From Gemmatimonadaceae bacterium (GTDB lineage: Bacteria; Gemmatimonadota; Gemmatimonadetes; Gemmatimonadales; Gemmatimonadaceae), in contig JANWKK010000156.1 of assembly GCA_025451425.1 (NCBI GenBank), positions 1 through 8,070 of the forward strand: a stretch of 8,070 nucleotides of DNA, written 5' to 3'. The notes beneath the pieces are model-generated. The model was not told the origin of the DNA, searched no databases, and saw only the letters and a program-made list of their open reading frames with translations. Both the position numbers and the translations under genes were made by a program. Of the stretch, positions 1-6,814 are shown one piece after another (positions within the stretch are counted from its first letter, which is position 1; each line of letters begins with the position of its first letter).

Positions 1-439
1 CGAGCAAACCGGGTTCGGCGTCCGGACGCTTCTCACGGCCAACGGGGTGCAGAAGGGCGAGCTGCAGGCCGACACGATGTACGTCTTCAACGACCAGATA
101 AAGTTCGACTTTCGCAACGCGCGGGTGAAGTTCAATACCGAGACGGGTGCGCCTAACGGCACGATGAAGGCGAACCGCGGCATCTACGACACGCGTACGC
201 AGATTCTCGAGGGATTCGGCAACGTCGTCGTCACGCCGCTCGACGGCAAAACGCTCAAGTCGCCGCATGTGAAGTTCAATCAGCTCGGTAACGAAGTCAC
301 AAGCGATACGACTTTCGAGGTCAAGGCGGGGGATCGAGAGCAGCGCGGGATTGGCTTTACCGCAGATCCCAATCTCACGCACTTCAAGTGCTTGCGGATG
401 TGCGCCGGCAGTGCACCGATCACGCTGCCGTGTACGTGA
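1..439 (+). CDS. lptC: LptC-like LPS export periplasmic protein, 5' end missing
   Basis: This is the C-terminal part (about 145 residues) of an LptC-family protein. LptC is a bitopic inner-membrane protein whose periplasmic beta-jellyroll passes LPS from the LptB2FG complex to LptA. The frame is open from base 2, so the gene starts upstream and the N-terminal membrane anchor is not in the window; the GTG at 47 is an internal Val. The visible part shows the family pattern: LQADTMYVF, then RGIYDTRTQILEGFGNVVV followed by a DGKTLKSPHVKF strand, and a closing RGIGFTADPNL like the G-x-G-[FL]-x-x-D-x-x-L end of LptC. The last 15 or so residues, after HFKC, look non-conserved. Its TGA shares one base with the ATG of the next gene (TGATG). 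Position directly before OstA- and LptB-type genes supports the call. Family membership rests on pattern recognition, without a profile search. Confidence 0.85.
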   Translation, partial: EQTGFGVRTLLTANGVQKGELQADTMYVFNDQIKFDFRNARVKFNTETGAPNGTMKANRGIYDTRTQILEGFGNVVVTPLDGKTLKSPHVKFNQLGNEVTSDTTFEVKAGDREQRGIGFTADPNLTHFKCLRMCAGSAPITLPCT

Positions 440-1794
440 TGCGTCGATCGTTAGCCGCCATCGCGCTTGCTGCGATCACGTCGACGGCGCATGCGCAAGA
501 CCGAACGCGATGCACCCTGGAGCCGCAGCCGCAGCATGATCCCCACACCAACGGCATTCGCCTCGCGAGCGGAGAGTACAACTACTTCATCGGCGGCGGC
601 CTCGTAGTCCGTTGTCCGAGTCGTGGCATCACGCTCAAGGCTGATAGCGCCGAGCTCTATGGAGACGAAAAGCGCGATTTCCTCGTCGGCCACGTGAGCT
701 ATGACGAGCCGCGCCTCAGCATGACCTCCGATTTCCTCACGTACTACACGGCCGAAGAGCGGATACTCGCCGTCGGCAACGTGAATGGTCGGCTCCCAAC
801 TGGATCGACCCTCACGGGTCCGCAGGTCGACTACAAGCGACTCGTCCCTCGCCTGCGCACGCGAGCCCAAACCCTCGCAACCGGCCGCCCTACCGTGACG
901 ATCGTGCAACGCGACACGTCGGGAAAAGAGCAGCCTCCCATCAATGTCGTTGCCAACACGATCTACATGGACGGCGATAGCTTGATCTATGGCTCCGGCA
1001 ACGTCGTCATCACTCGTCCGGAGGTCAACGCAACGGGCGATTCATCTTTTATCAACACCGGCACCGAGATCATGCAGTTGATGCGGAATCCCATCGTCAA
1101 CGGCACACGTGGCCGCCCCTTCCGCTTGGTGGGCGTAAACATCGATCTCTTTTCAAAAGACAAGAAGCTGCAGCGCGTGATAGCGCGCGCGCGCGCTCAG
1201 GCGAATAGCCAGGATCTCACGCTCACCGCAGACACGATCGATCTTCGCATTAACGCCGATTCACTCGAGCGCGCCTTCGCGTGGGGAAAGAGTCGCGCGC
1301 ACGCGGTCTCGCCGACACAAAACATGATCGCCGATTCATTGGATGTGCAGATGCCCGCGCAACGCGTTCGCGAAGTGCACGCACTTCATAGGGCGTTCGC
1401 CGAGGGACGCGCCGACTCGACGACGTTCAAGCCCGACACGACCAACTGGCTACGTGGCGATACGATTTTCGCGTACTTCGATACGCTGCCCCCAGTTGAC
1501 ACGAGCAAAGGTCCAGCAATTCGCAGACTCGTCTCGAAGGATAGCGCCGAGGCCTATTACCACGTCGCGCCGCAGGACACCGCGCTCCATAGGCCAGCGA
1601 TCAATTACGTGAAGGGCGAAAAGATCACAATCGACTTCAACGAACAGAAGGTCGCGCAGATCGCCGTCGACGGAAAAGTCTCCGGCGTCTTCATCGAGCC
1701 CTCTGCGGACACGACTCACACCAAACCCAATCAGAAGCCCCCCGCGCGACCACCATCGCGACCGGGATCCGTGCCAGGGGTGCGTCGCCCGTGA
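439..1794 (+). CDS. Secreted OstA/LptA-like LPS transport protein, multi-modular
   Basis: This predicted periplasmic protein of 451 residues belongs to the OstA/LptA type, whose beta-jellyroll modules form the bridge carrying LPS across the periplasm. I chose the ATG at 439 over an in-frame ATG at 388 because it gives a clean signal peptide (MRRSLAAIALAAITSTAHA, cut before Q20) and a TGATG junction with the upstream stop. After the signal come repeated strand units of the type 'x-A-D-x-L-x-(6-10)-V-x-A-x-G-x-V' at about residues 64-91, 92-117, 168-194, 228-289, 294-322 and 391-418. A Pro/Arg-rich tail covers 428-451. The mature protein has only two cysteines, C25 and C59. It is more than twice the size of E. 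coli LptA (about 185 residues) and has no visible LptD outer-membrane barrel. It resembles the long OstA-like proteins of Bacteroidetes-type diderms more than classical LptA. The lptC and lptB neighbours make a role in LPS transport likely; whether it acts as LptA or as an LptD partner is open. Confidence 0.82.
   Translation: MRRSLAAIALAAITSTAHAQDRTRCTLEPQPQHDPHTNGIRLASGEYNYFIGGGLVVRCPSRGITLKADSAELYGDEKRDFLVGHVSYDEPRLSMTSDFLTYYTAEERILAVGNVNGRLPTGSTLTGPQVDYKRLVPRLRTRAQTLATGRPTVTIVQRDTSGKEQPPINVVANTIYMDGDSLIYGSGNVVITRPEVNATGDSSFINTGTEIMQLMRNPIVNGTRGRPFRLVGVNIDLFSKDKKLQRVIARARAQANSQDLTLTADTIDLRINADSLERAFAWGKSRAHAVSPTQNMIADSLDVQMPAQRVREVHALHRAFAEGRADSTTFKPDTTNWLRGDTIFAYFDTLPPVDTSKGPAIRRLVSKDSAEAYYHVAPQDTALHRPAINYVKGEKITIDFNEQKVAQIAVDGKVSGVFIEPSADTTHTKPNQKPPARPPSRPGSVPGVRRP
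1183..1196. repeat. (GC)7 dinucleotide run inside a 16-bp palindrome
   Basis: Seven perfect GC dinucleotides are flanked by A and T, giving the perfect palindrome AGCGCGCGCGCGCGCT at 1182-1197. It lies within the OstA-like gene and encodes part of an Ala/Arg-alternating stretch (IARARAQA). Alternating GC runs can adopt Z-DNA, and slippage by one dinucleotide would frameshift the gene. In GC-rich coding DNA a run of this length may simply reflect the Ala/Arg codons. Confidence 0.6.
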
Positions 1795-3125
1795 GCGAAA
1801 TGGATTTGCCTGAGCGGATCAAACGGCTGCTCGATAACGCCGGGCACGGCGATCGGTCACTCGCGCTCACGCTGCATGCCCTGATCATCGCTGCCGACGC
1901 GCAGGGGTGTTCCGATTTCAATCAGGCCGCGATCATCTACCGTGACGACCACCTTGCTGCGATGCGAGCTGATGGACGTGACGCGGAGCGTGAGGCAGGT
2001 CGTCTTAGTCTGGACGAAGTCCGAAAACACCTCGCGGCGTCGGTATTACCTCGGCTCGTCTCCGAGGGGGTCATCGTGTTGCCGCAGAGTGGCCTCACCG
2101 CGCCCGACGCGAAGATCCGCATTACCGAGACCTATTGGCGGGAGATGCAAGCGATCCGTCGCGAGCTGGCAGCTAACCTCCGGCGAACCGGCGAACATCT
2201 CACACCGGCCAAAGATTTCCAAGCGATCCGAGCAGCGCCGGCCGCGCGCCGGCCGAAGCCCACGAAAACCAGCGTCCTCGAAGCTTCCGGCCTTGTAAAG
2301 ATTTACCGTCGTCGGAAGGTTGTGAACGACGTGGCCCTTCGATTGCAACAGGGGGAGATTGTCGGATTGCTGGGCCCGAATGGGGCAGGGAAGACCACCA
2401 CGTTCTACATGATCGTGGGGCTCATCCAGCCCTTTGCCGGACGCATCAGCATGGACGGCGAGGATATCACGACCATGCCGATGTACAAGCGAGCGCGACG
2501 CGGAGTCGGCTATCTTTCCCAGGAGCCCTCCATCTTTCGAAAGCTCTCGGTGGAGGACAACATCCTGGCGATCCTCGAGACGTTGCCCATCTCTTCTGCC
2601 GAGCGACGAACACGTCTCGAAACGCTGCTGGACGAACTGAGCATCAAGCACCTTCGACAGAGCAAGGCATTCGCTCTGTCCGGCGGCGAACGACGACGAC
2701 TCGAGATCACGCGAGCGCTCGTTTCCCGCCCGAAGTTCATGATGTTGGACGAGCCGTTTGCCGGCGTCGATCCAATTGCCGTGCATGATATTCAGAGCAT
2801 CGTCGCCAATCTGCGGCATCGTGGAATCGGTGTGCTGATCAGCGACCATAACGTGGAGCAAACCCTGGACATTGTCGATCGCGCGTACATCATGTTTGAT
2901 GGTCAGGTCAAGGTTTCGGGGACGGTTCGCGAGCTAGTCTTTGACGACACTGTCGCAGACATCTATCTCGGCCCAACCCTGACCGCACGACTGCGCGCTC
3001 GCTTCTCCAGCGACGACGGCAATGGACGTGGGCACGACGACGGCCCCGACACGGGTCCGGCCGCTCCTATAACGCCGCCGAATCCGCCGCCGTTCAATGA
3101 TCACGGAGGACGCGAAGTACAATGA
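1791..3125 (+). CDS. lptB: LPS export ABC transporter ATPase LptB with N-terminal extension
   Basis: This is the cytoplasmic ATPase of the LptB2FG complex, which extracts LPS from the inner membrane. The ABC domain (about residues 161-396) is complete: Walker A G195-PNGAGKTT with K201, Q-loop Q244 in YLSQEPSIFRK, signature LSGGE 296-300, Walker B FMMLDEP 316-322 with catalytic E321, D-loop AGVD, and switch H353 in SDHNV. The early 'LVKIYRRRKVVNDV' and late 'DIYLG' are LptB hallmarks. The protein is 444 residues against about 240 for ordinary LptB. Residues 1-145 are an extra, mostly helical, unrecognised domain joined by a Pro/Ala/Arg linker (146-160), and residues 397-444 are an Asp/Pro/Gly-rich tail. 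GTG at 1791 overlaps the upstream stop as GTGA and has AGGGGTG eight bases before it; ATG at 1800 is an alternative. No start codon lies close to the ABC domain, so the extension appears to be translated. The downstream gene overlaps by ATGA. Confidence 0.96.
   Translation: MSEMDLPERIKRLLDNAGHGDRSLALTLHALIIAADAQGCSDFNQAAIIYRDDHLAAMRADGRDAEREAGRLSLDEVRKHLAASVLPRLVSEGVIVLPQSGLTAPDAKIRITETYWREMQAIRRELAANLRRTGEHLTPAKDFQAIRAAPAARRPKPTKTSVLEASGLVKIYRRRKVVNDVALRLQQGEIVGLLGPNGAGKTTTFYMIVGLIQPFAGRISMDGEDITTMPMYKRARRGVGYLSQEPSIFRKLSVEDNILAILETLPISSAERRTRLETLLDELSIKHLRQSKAFALSGGERRRLEITRALVSRPKFMMLDEPFAGVDPIAVHDIQSIVANLRHRGIGVLISDHNVEQTLDIVDRAYIMFDGQVKVSGTVRELVFDDTVADIYLGPTLTARLRARFSSDDGNGRGHDDGPDTGPAAPITPPNPPPFNDHGGREVQ
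3105..3110 (+). promoter_or_regulatory. Strong ribosome binding site for rpoN
   Basis: GGAGGA ends 11 bases before the rpoN ATG at 3122, inside the last codons of lptB. It is the best Shine-Dalgarno match at any junction in the window. It suggests that sigma-54 can be translated on its own initiation and not only by coupling to LptB. Confidence 0.6.
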
Positions 3126-4582
3126 AAGCTGGTCTCCAGCAAAGCACGCAGCTCAAGCAGGAACTCAAGATCAATCCACGCCTGTATCAGGCGATGGATC
3201 TGCTCTATATGCCGCTGCTGGACTTACAGCAGCATCTCAAGCAGGAGCTCTTGAACAATCCCTTCCTCGAGATGGTGGAGATGGAGGAAGAGGAAGAAGA
3301 GGAGGAGGAGACCCCCGAAACCGAGGCCGCCACCGAAGAGGACAAAGGCAACGACGAGATCGATTGGGAGGAGATTCTGCTCGACGGCTTCGACGCCGGC
3401 GGCCGCCGCGAGGAGCACGAAGAGCGAGAATACTACGAGCCCGTCACCGTCGACACGCGGGACCTCTCCGATCACCTGCGGGATCAGATCACACTGCTGG
3501 AGTTGTCTGCCCGCCAGCAACTCCTAGCCGAGGAATTCATCGGGAACATCAACGAGGACGGCTATCTCGCGTGCCCGCTGAGCGATATCCTGATTAGCAT
3601 CAACGAAACTGTCACGAAAGTCGCCGAAGAGCTCAATCCCGACCTCGAGGACCTGCCGACATACGCGCTCCCCGAAGTCGAGCAAATGCTCGGCGTCATT
3701 CAGAGTCTCGATCCGCCGGGCGTCGGTGCGCGGGACCTTCGCGAATGCTTGATGCTTCAGCTTCGCGAGGCGGGACTCGAGCAATCGGTGCCGTACCGTC
3801 TCGTTCGCGATTGCTTCGATGAGTTGATCAATCACCGGTGGAGCGAGATCTCGAAGCGCTTCGGCATCAGTCCCGCCGATGTCCAACGAGCCGCCGACGA
3901 GATCAAGAAGCTCGATCCGAAGCCCGGGTTGATGTACAGCAGTGCAAGCGACAATTACATCATCCCTGACTTGATTGTCGAGAAAATCGATGGGCGATAT
4001 CACGTTTTCCTGAACGACGCCAACCTCCCGCGGCTGAAGCTCAGCAAGGCCTACCAGGAGATCGCCCGCGACAAGAAAAAGTTCGAAGGGGAGAGCAAGG
4101 AGTTCATTTCGAACAAGCTCAACTCGGCGAACTGGATGATCCAGGCCATCGAGCAGCGGCGCCAGACGATGTTAAAAGTCATGAACTACATCGTCGACCG
4201 GCAGCGTGACTTCTTCGAGAAGGGCGTGCAGTACCTCAAGCCGCTCACGCTACGCGAAGTCGCCGAAGTCATCAACATGCACGAGTCCACCGTCAGCCGC
4301 GTCACGAACGAGAAATATGTGCAAACGCCGCGCGGCGTTTTGCCTCTGAAATTTTTCTTCTCGTCCGGCCTCTCGACCACCGCCGGTGAAGATGTCTCCG
4401 CGCGCGGCATCAAGGCGCAGATCGAGAAGCTCGTTTCCGAGGAAGATCCCAAACACCCGCTCACTGATCAGGCGATCGTGAATATCCTCAAAGAGGGCGG
4501 CGTCCAGATCGCCAGACGCACCGTCGCCAAGTACCGAGACCAGCTGGGCGTTCTTTCGGCCCGAATGCGGAAGCGTGTGTGA
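3122..4582 (+). CDS. rpoN: RNA polymerase sigma-54 factor RpoN
   Basis: This is a complete sigma-54 of 486 residues, close to the usual size (about 477 in E. coli). It directs RNA polymerase to -24/-12 promoters that need an AAA+ enhancer-binding protein to open. Region I (1-50) is the Gln/Leu-rich activator-interacting part (LQQSTQLKQELKINPRLYQAMDLL). Region II is acidic, with nine consecutive Glu at 55-63 and more Glu/Asp to about residue 105. The core-binding domain follows, with IQSLDPPGVGARDLRECL (193-210). The helix-turn-helix lies at about 375-399 (LTLREVAEVINMHESTVSRV), followed by PRGVLPLKFFFS. The diagnostic RpoN box ARRTVAKYR is at 464-472, near the C terminus. All key elements are present and intact. 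The ATG overlaps the lptB stop as ATGA. Linkage to lptB matches Proteobacteria, but the hpf and ptsN genes that often follow there are absent. The regulon cannot be read from this window. Confidence 0.99.
   Translation: MKAGLQQSTQLKQELKINPRLYQAMDLLYMPLLDLQQHLKQELLNNPFLEMVEMEEEEEEEEETPETEAATEEDKGNDEIDWEEILLDGFDAGGRREEHEEREYYEPVTVDTRDLSDHLRDQITLLELSARQQLLAEEFIGNINEDGYLACPLSDILISINETVTKVAEELNPDLEDLPTYALPEVEQMLGVIQSLDPPGVGARDLRECLMLQLREAGLEQSVPYRLVRDCFDELINHRWSEISKRFGISPADVQRAADEIKKLDPKPGLMYSSASDNYIIPDLIVEKIDGRYHVFLNDANLPRLKLSKAYQEIARDKKKFEGESKEFISNKLNSANWMIQAIEQRRQTMLKVMNYIVDRQRDFFEKGVQYLKPLTLREVAEVINMHESTVSRVTNEKYVQTPRGVLPLKFFFSSGLSTTAGEDVSARGIKAQIEKLVSEEDPKHPLTDQAIVNILKEGGVQIARRTVAKYRDQLGVLSARMRKRV
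3283..3311 (+). repeat. Polypurine GAG/GAA codon run in rpoN region II
   Basis: This is a 29-base stretch of purines only, made of GAG/GAA codons for nine consecutive Glu (residues 55-63). It is a triplet-type low-complexity tract, so length changes would stay in frame and lengthen or shorten the acidic region II. That region is known to vary between sigma-54 proteins. Confidence 0.7.
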
Positions 4583-5601
4583 GTTCGACTATCGAGCAGG
4601 GCATCATGAGCGCTGCCGTCAACCCGCAACCCGCACCCCGCAACCCGCAACCCGTCGACGTTTCCGTTCTCGTCCCCGCTAAAGACGAGGCGGAGAACCT
4701 TCCGCTCTTCATGGAGCAGGCGGACGCGATCTTTCGAGCGACGCCTAGCGTCTCATTCGAAGTCGTGGTCATCGACGATGGCTCGTCAGATGACAGCTGG
4801 GCCATCCTGCAGCAGCTCGCTCGCCGCTACCCGTTCCTGAAACTCGCGCGCCACCGCAGCCGCCGCGGCATTGCCGACGCACTGCGCACTGGCTATTTGC
4901 ACGCTCGCGGCCGCGTGTTCGACTTCTATCCGGCCGACCTGCATTTCAAGCCCGAGGACATTCCGCGGCTCGTCGAGCCGATTCTCTCCGACGAAGCGGA
5001 CATGGTCACCGGCTTCAAGGAAGGGAAGTACGAAAAGGCGCTCGTCTCCGGCGTGTACAACCGCCTCAGCCGCCTGCTGTTCGACGTAAAAGTGAAAGAC
5101 TTGAACAGTGTGAAGGCTTACCGACGAGAAATCATGGAGGGCCTGCCAGTCCGCCCGGATTGGCACCGCTACATGGTGGTCATCGCCGCGGCGCAAGGTT
5201 TCACAGTTGCTGAAGTCCCGGTGCCGCTCTATCCGAGACATGCCGGCCGATCGAAGTTCGGAACCTGGCATCGCATTCCGATCGGCGTGCTCGACATGCT
5301 GTCGGTGTGGTTCGAGCTGCGCTTCGGGCAAAAGCCTCTATTGCTTTTCGCGATCCTCGGCTTTGGCGTTTTCGGTTTCGGCGTGCTCGCCGGTCTTTTC
5401 GCCATCGCTCGACTCTGGATCTACGGCGTCGGTCAGCGCTGGGTGTGGTCGATCATTCAAACCTGCTTTCTCCTCGGCAGCGTTTTCATTGCCGCCGGAT
5501 TACTCGGCGAGCAGATCGCGGCTCAGCGAGCACAGCTCCGCGAGCTTCAACGTCGCATGGACGAGCAGCAGCGCGCGGATGACGAGCGCCCGGCCCGCTG
5601 A
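4579..5601 (+). CDS. GT2 polyprenyl-phosphate-type glycosyltransferase, membrane-anchored
   Basis: This 340-residue family 2 (GT-A fold) glycosyltransferase resembles the DPM1/GtrB/CsbB group, which load a sugar from a nucleotide donor onto a polyprenyl-phosphate lipid at the inner membrane. The catalytic domain starts VDVSVLVPAKDEAENL (26-41) and has nucleotide-binding VIDDGSSDDS (64-73). A DXD-position motif is read as PADLH (118-122), so the usual first Asp is a Pro. The acceptor-side RHAGRSKFG is at 220-228. Two predicted membrane helices (about 252-277 and 288-310) follow, then a charged, possibly coiled-coil tail (311-340). GTG at 4579 overlaps the rpoN stop as GTGA. ATG at 4606 (residue 10) with AGCAGG five bases upstream is an equally good start. 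Both lie before a heptanucleotide repeat that encodes residues 15-25, and no start follows the repeat before the first catalytic strand. The sugar and acceptor cannot be read from sequence. Confidence 0.92.
   Translation: MSSTIEQGIMSAAVNPQPAPRNPQPVDVSVLVPAKDEAENLPLFMEQADAIFRATPSVSFEVVVIDDGSSDDSWAILQQLARRYPFLKLARHRSRRGIADALRTGYLHARGRVFDFYPADLHFKPEDIPRLVEPILSDEADMVTGFKEGKYEKALVSGVYNRLSRLLFDVKVKDLNSVKAYRREIMEGLPVRPDWHRYMVVIAAAQGFTVAEVPVPLYPRHAGRSKFGTWHRIPIGVLDMLSVWFELRFGQKPLLLFAILGFGVFGFGVLAGLFAIARLWIYGVGQRWVWSIIQTCFLLGSVFIAAGLLGEQIAAQRAQLRELQRRMDEQQRADDERPAR
4621..4655. repeat. Five-copy heptanucleotide tandem repeat; minus-strand G-quadruplex motif
   Basis: There are five back-to-back 7-bp units of AACCCGC (35 bp), with single changes in unit 3 (ACCCCGC) and unit 5 (AACCCGT). 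In frame it encodes the low-complexity NPQPAPRNPQPV just after the GT2 start. On the minus strand it gives five runs of three or four G (at 4623-4625, 4630-4632, 4636-4639, 4644-4646, 4651-4653) with loops of 3-4 bases. This fits the standard G3+N1-7 quadruplex pattern. Because 7 is not a multiple of 3, gain or loss of one unit would frameshift the gene. Confidence 0.85.
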
Positions 5602-6814
5602 TCCGGCCGCGCTGAGTGTTCTGTTCCTCACGCACGCCTTTCCACGCTGGTCCGGAGACGCCGCTGGCTCCTTCATCCTCCGGCTCGCGCGCGCGTTAGG
5701 CGAGCGTAACGTTTGCGTCGCCGTCCTGACTCCTCACGCGGCAGGCTTGGCCCGTCGCGAGCAAGTAGACGGAATCGACGTCATCCGCTTTCGCTACGCG
5801 CCGGCTTCGTTCGAGACGCTGGCCTACACCGGGACGATGGCAGAGCAGGTTCGCTCCTCATGGCAGGCCCGCGTCGCGCTGGTTTCTTTGCTTGGTGCCG
5901 GCTTCGGCCGCGCGCTTCGAGAGCAGCTGCGACGTCGTCCTGCACTCTTACACGCGCACTGGTGGTTCCCGAGCGGTGTGCTTGCCGCTGCCATGAAGCG
6001 ATTGTCGCCCTTGCCTCTCGTGACGACGATGCACGGTAGCGACGTGCGCCTCGCTCGCTCCACGAAGGCCGCGCGATCGACGTTTCGCTGGGTCATAGGC
6101 AGCTCCGACGCGTCCACCAGCGTGTCGCGCTGGCTCTCCGAGCAGGCGCATACCATCGCGCCGGCAGAGCGGCCGCCAATCGTAGCACCGATGCCTGCCG
6201 CTACGAGCCTGTTCACGCCCGGTCCTGGCCGAGAACGCAACCGACTTCTCTACGTGGGGCGACTGAACGCGCAGAAAGGCGTCGAGCTGCTCCTACGCGC
6301 GTTCGCCCTGCTGCAGCATCAGACCACGCTCGACATCGTCGGCGACGGCGCCGACGCCGAGTCGTTGCGCGGGCTCGCCGTGTCGTTAGGCTTGGGGGAA
6401 CGGATCGTCTGGCACGGCGCGCTGCCGCAGGACAAGCTAGTCCCGTTTTACCGTCGTGCCGCTGCACTCGTCGTCCCGTCGCGAGACGAAGGACTGGGTC
6501 TCGTTGCTGTCGAAGCCCAGCTGTGCGAGACGCCGGTCGTTGCCTTCGATTCGGGCGGTCTCAGCGACATCGTCGAGGATGGGTCGACCGGTGTACTCGT
6601 GCGTGATCTGGATCAGGCAGCCCTCGCAAAAGCGATCGACGGTCTCCTTGACGACCCCGAACGAGGACTTGCACTCGCCAAAGCTGGACGGCGCGCGGCG
6701 CTGCGCGTGTTCGCGCCGGACGCCGTTGCCAGCAAGTATTCCGCTATCTATCGCGACGCCATTACCCTTCACGCCGCAAGCCGCACGACCCCGAAAACCA
6801 GCCGCGTTCCGTGA
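5579..6814 (+). CDS. GT4-family (GT-B fold) glycosyltransferase
   Basis: This soluble or membrane-associated 411-residue enzyme has the two Rossmann-like halves of family 4 retaining glycosyltransferases, which use a nucleotide-sugar to extend lipid-linked glycans. The N-terminal half has SVLFLTHAFPRWSGDAAGSF (13-32), HAHWWFPSGVLA (125-136) and TMHGSDV (150-156). The C-terminal half begins LLYVGRLNAQKGVELLLRAF (223-242). It carries the donor-binding E-x7-E motif as E304 to E312 in SRDEGLGLVAVEAQ, followed by TPVVAFDSGGL. Length is normal for the family. I took the ATG at 5579, which overlaps the GT2 end by 23 bases; reading frame open further upstream lies inside the GT2 gene and gives unlikely protein. 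No clear ribosome binding site is visible, so initiation probably depends on coupling. The donor sugar and exact acceptor are unknown. Confidence 0.92.
   Translation: MTSARPADPAALSVLFLTHAFPRWSGDAAGSFILRLARALGERNVCVAVLTPHAAGLARREQVDGIDVIRFRYAPASFETLAYTGTMAEQVRSSWQARVALVSLLGAGFGRALREQLRRRPALLHAHWWFPSGVLAAAMKRLSPLPLVTTMHGSDVRLARSTKAARSTFRWVIGSSDASTSVSRWLSEQAHTIAPAERPPIVAPMPAATSLFTPGPGRERNRLLYVGRLNAQKGVELLLRAFALLQHQTTLDIVGDGADAESLRGLAVSLGLGERIVWHGALPQDKLVPFYRRAAALVVPSRDEGLGLVAVEAQLCETPVVAFDSGGLSDIVEDGSTGVLVRDLDQAALAKAIDGLLDDPERGLALAKAGRRAALRVFAPDAVASKYSAIYRDAITLHAASRTTPKTSRVP

Noticed and set aside
388..438. Upstream ATG at 388 as the start of the OstA-like gene
   Set aside because: It adds 17 residues overlapping lptC and hides the clean signal peptide that begins at the ATG at 439.
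2239..2255. CGGCCG-CGCGC-CGGCCG inverted repeat in the LptB linker
   Set aside because: A 6-bp stem in very GC-rich Ala/Arg/Pro codons with no T-run; it does not support a terminator or an insertion scar.
2046..2861. Open frame of 271 codons on the minus strand
   Set aside because: It lies fully antisense to the conserved LptB coding region and has no recognisable domain; long antisense frames are common in GC-rich DNA.
5207..5578. Extension of the GT4 frame back to 5207
   Set aside because: The added Ser/Arg-rich residues are an out-of-frame reading of the GT2 gene; the GT4 domain begins just after the ATG at 5579.
6410..6424. TGGCAC resembling a sigma-54 -24 element
   Set aside because: The -12 position reads GCTG instead of TTGC at the required spacing, and the site lies inside the GT4 coding region.
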